NCBI GenBank assembly: GCA_009926705.1
Contig: RFOJ01000043.1
Span: 1-7,160 of the forward strand
DNA length: 7,160 nucleotides
Reading direction: 5' to 3'
Source of the DNA: Acidimicrobiia bacterium
GTDB lineage: Bacteria; Actinomycetota; Acidimicrobiia; Acidimicrobiales; Ilumatobacteraceae
The notes beneath the pieces are model-generated. The model was not told the DNA's origin. It ran no database searches and saw only the letters and a program-made list of their open reading frames with translations. The first letter of the stretch is position 1. Each line of letters opens with the position of its first letter. This document shows, piece after piece, positions 5,880-7,160 of this stretch. A program made the translations under genes and the position numbers.

Positions 5880-6648
5880 CACCGCGCGGCAGCTCGTCGC
5901 GCTCTCCCGTCGCTCGACGATGGCGATCTTTCGTCAACCCGCGCTTGTCGGGCCGTCAATGATCTTCCCGTTGTTTTTCGCCGCGCTCGGCTCGTCGGCG
6001 TTCAGCCGAGCAATCAGCCTGCCCGGGTTCCCCAAAGTTGATTCATACCTGCAGTTCACACTCGCTGGCACGGTGATTCAAGGCGTGCTGTTCGGCTCGG
6101 TTACCGGTGCCGCAGCGCTCGCCACTGACATTCAAGACGGTTTCTTCGACCGTCTGCTCGCCGCTCCAACATCGCGAACCTCGATCCTCTTCGGCCGTCT
6201 CGCCGGTAGTTCACTCTTTGGCGCACTCCAAGCACTCGTCTTCTTGCTTGCACTCCTGCCATTCGGCGTGGTGGTGCAAGCGGGTGTCGTCGGTTACGTG
6301 TCGATCGTGGTCGCCGGGTTCATCACGGCGTTCGCAGTCGGTGCAATGATGTCGGTCGTCGCGTTGAAGACTGGCTCAGCCGAAGCCGTGCAAGGAACCT
6401 TCCCCGTGCTCTTTATCTTGTTGTTTCTCTCGAGCGCGTTCTTCCCGCGTGAGACGATGAGCGGCGTCTACCGACGAATCGCAGACTTCAACCCGATCTC
6501 GTACATGGTGGAGGGCCAGCGGTGGCTCACGATCGACGGCATCTCGCTCGCCGCGATGCTGCAGACGCTCGCGATACCGACCGGCATCGCAATCTTGACG
6601 ACTGCGCTTGCGCTTCGCCAACTTTCTGCCCGACTGGCGGCACGATGA
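5860..6648 (+). CDS. ABC-2 type permease, DrrB-like (first of two)
   Basis: A 262-residue integral membrane subunit of the exporter. Six hydrophobic segments are visible, at about residues 30-46, 66-88, 117-138, 144-168, 179-196 and 232-252. Between the second and third lies the conserved cytoplasmic motif DIQDGFFDRLLAAPTSR (90-106), typical of DrrB/ABC-2 permeases and thought to contact the ATPase. NPISYMVEGQRW (211-222) is another recognised family block near the C-terminus. I start at ATG 5860, which has a ribosome binding site and overlaps the ATPase gene by 20 bases; ATG 5827 would add 11 residues. The stop codon is shared in an ATGA overlap with the next gene, so the two permeases are likely made together. 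Confidence 0.92.
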   Translation: MRRKPADTARQLVALSRRSTMAIFRQPALVGPSMIFPLFFAALGSSAFSRAISLPGFPKVDSYLQFTLAGTVIQGVLFGSVTGAAALATDIQDGFFDRLLAAPTSRTSILFGRLAGSSLFGALQALVFLLALLPFGVVVQAGVVGYVSIVVAGFITAFAVGAMMSVVALKTGSAEAVQGTFPVLFILLFLSSAFFPRETMSGVYRRIADFNPISYMVEGQRWLTIDGISLAAMLQTLAIPTGIAILTTALALRQLSARLAAR

Positions 6649-7160
6649 GCACCACGCTTCAGCGAACGCCAGAGGTGCTCACATCGAGCACGCAGCGCGC
6701 GATCGGCATCCTCGCCAAACGCAGCATCCGCAATATCCGCCGCCTCCCGTCGGCATTCTTCCCTGCACTCGCGATGCCGATCTTCAACATGATCGTGTTC
6801 GCCGGAACGTTCTTTGCTGTCACGAAGATTCCCGGCTTCCCCACCGACCGCTCTATCAACTGGTACATGCCGCTCGGCATCATGATGGGTGCAGCGTTCG
6901 GCGGCGTCGGTCTCGGGTTCACTGCAATTCGCGACATCGAGACCGGGTTCTACGACCGGTTGCGAATGACTCCGACGTCACGACTGTCGCTCGTGCTCGG
7001 GCCGCTCACCGGCACGCTCGTGCGCATCATCATGATGACCTCGATCGTGATCGTGCTCGGAGTGGCGCTCGGTGCACGTTTCAGCGGCGGAGTGCTCGGC
7101 GTGTTGTGCCTCTACGCAGCGGCCCTTGGTCTGGCAACGATCGGCGCAGGCTGGGGTCTC
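6645..7160 (+). CDS. ABC-2 type permease, DrrB-like (second of two, 3' end outside window)
   Basis: The frame opens at the ATG of an ATGA overlap with the first permease and stays open to the last base, giving 172 residues with no stop. A full DrrB-like permease has about 250-290 residues, so roughly two thirds is visible. Hydrophobic segments lie at about 38-58, 74-94, 117-142 and 147-170. The motif DIETGFYDRLRMTPTSR (97-113) sits between the second and third segments, in the same place as DIQDGFFDRLLAAPTSR in the first permease, so the two are paralogues. The N-terminal cytoplasmic stretch (about 37 residues, rich in Arg and Lys) is longer than a minimal permease needs but common in this family. 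It most likely forms a heterodimer with the first permease. Confidence 0.9.
   Translation, partial: MSTTLQRTPEVLTSSTQRAIGILAKRSIRNIRRLPSAFFPALAMPIFNMIVFAGTFFAVTKIPGFPTDRSINWYMPLGIMMGAAFGGVGLGFTAIRDIETGFYDRLRMTPTSRLSLVLGPLTGTLVRIIMMTSIVIVLGVALGARFSGGVLGVLCLYAAALGLATIGAGWGL

Noticed and set aside
5827..6648. Longer start for the first permease at ATG 5827
   Set aside because: No ribosome binding site is near 5827, while ATG 5860 has a purine-rich site six bases upstream; the extra 11 residues come from an alternative frame of a conserved ATPase end.
1..7160. tRNA genes, rRNA, CRISPR array, insertion sequence, phage genes or attachment sites
   Set aside because: Gaps are too short and show no clover-leaf, spaced repeats, transposase or integrase; nearly all of the sequence is accounted for by six + strand genes.

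Overview
This 7,160-base window comes from a GC-rich bacterium and all recognisable genes are on the + strand. The order mazG, eno, ftsB-like is the usual actinobacterial arrangement. The moderately high GC (near 60% by eye), GTG starts and apparently leaderless promoters also fit an actinomycete in the broad sense. My guess is a lineage such as Acidimicrobiia rather than Streptomyces or Mycobacterium; the placement is inference from gene order and style, not from a marker tree.

Bases 1-2419 are a housekeeping block. It starts inside mazG (nucleoside triphosphate pyrophosphohydrolase, 5' end missing), followed after 12 bases by a complete enolase gene. Then comes a small single-pass membrane coiled-coil protein of the FtsB/DivIC septum-formation family. 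In many actinobacteria the next genes would be a DUF501 gene and a ppx/gppA phosphatase gene. Here that order is broken.

Bases 2538-4808 hold one large gene for a molybdenum-binding hydroxylase subunit. It is related to xanthine dehydrogenase and CO dehydrogenase and carries the form II active-site loop AYRGAGR. The FAD and iron-sulfur subunit genes that normally sit beside it are absent on both sides, so it is an orphan large subunit with its own probable promoter.

Bases 4920-7160 are a tightly coupled ABC exporter operon of the DrrA/DrrB type: an ATPase, then two different but related ABC-2 permeases, the second running off the end of the window. The genes overlap by 20 and 4 bases, which suggests translational coupling and a heterodimeric membrane domain.

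The gaps are short (12, 79, 118 and 111 bases). Three of the genes that follow the longer gaps have an AT-leaning hexamer exactly six bases before the start codon and no Shine-Dalgarno sequence, consistent with leaderless mRNAs. The gaps after ftsB and after the hydroxylase gene contain GC-rich inverted repeats. I see no tRNA, rRNA, CRISPR array, insertion sequence or phage gene, and nothing that clearly amounts to a new defence or mobile system. The most unusual items are the orphan hydroxylase subunit and the repeated leaderless-promoter spacing.
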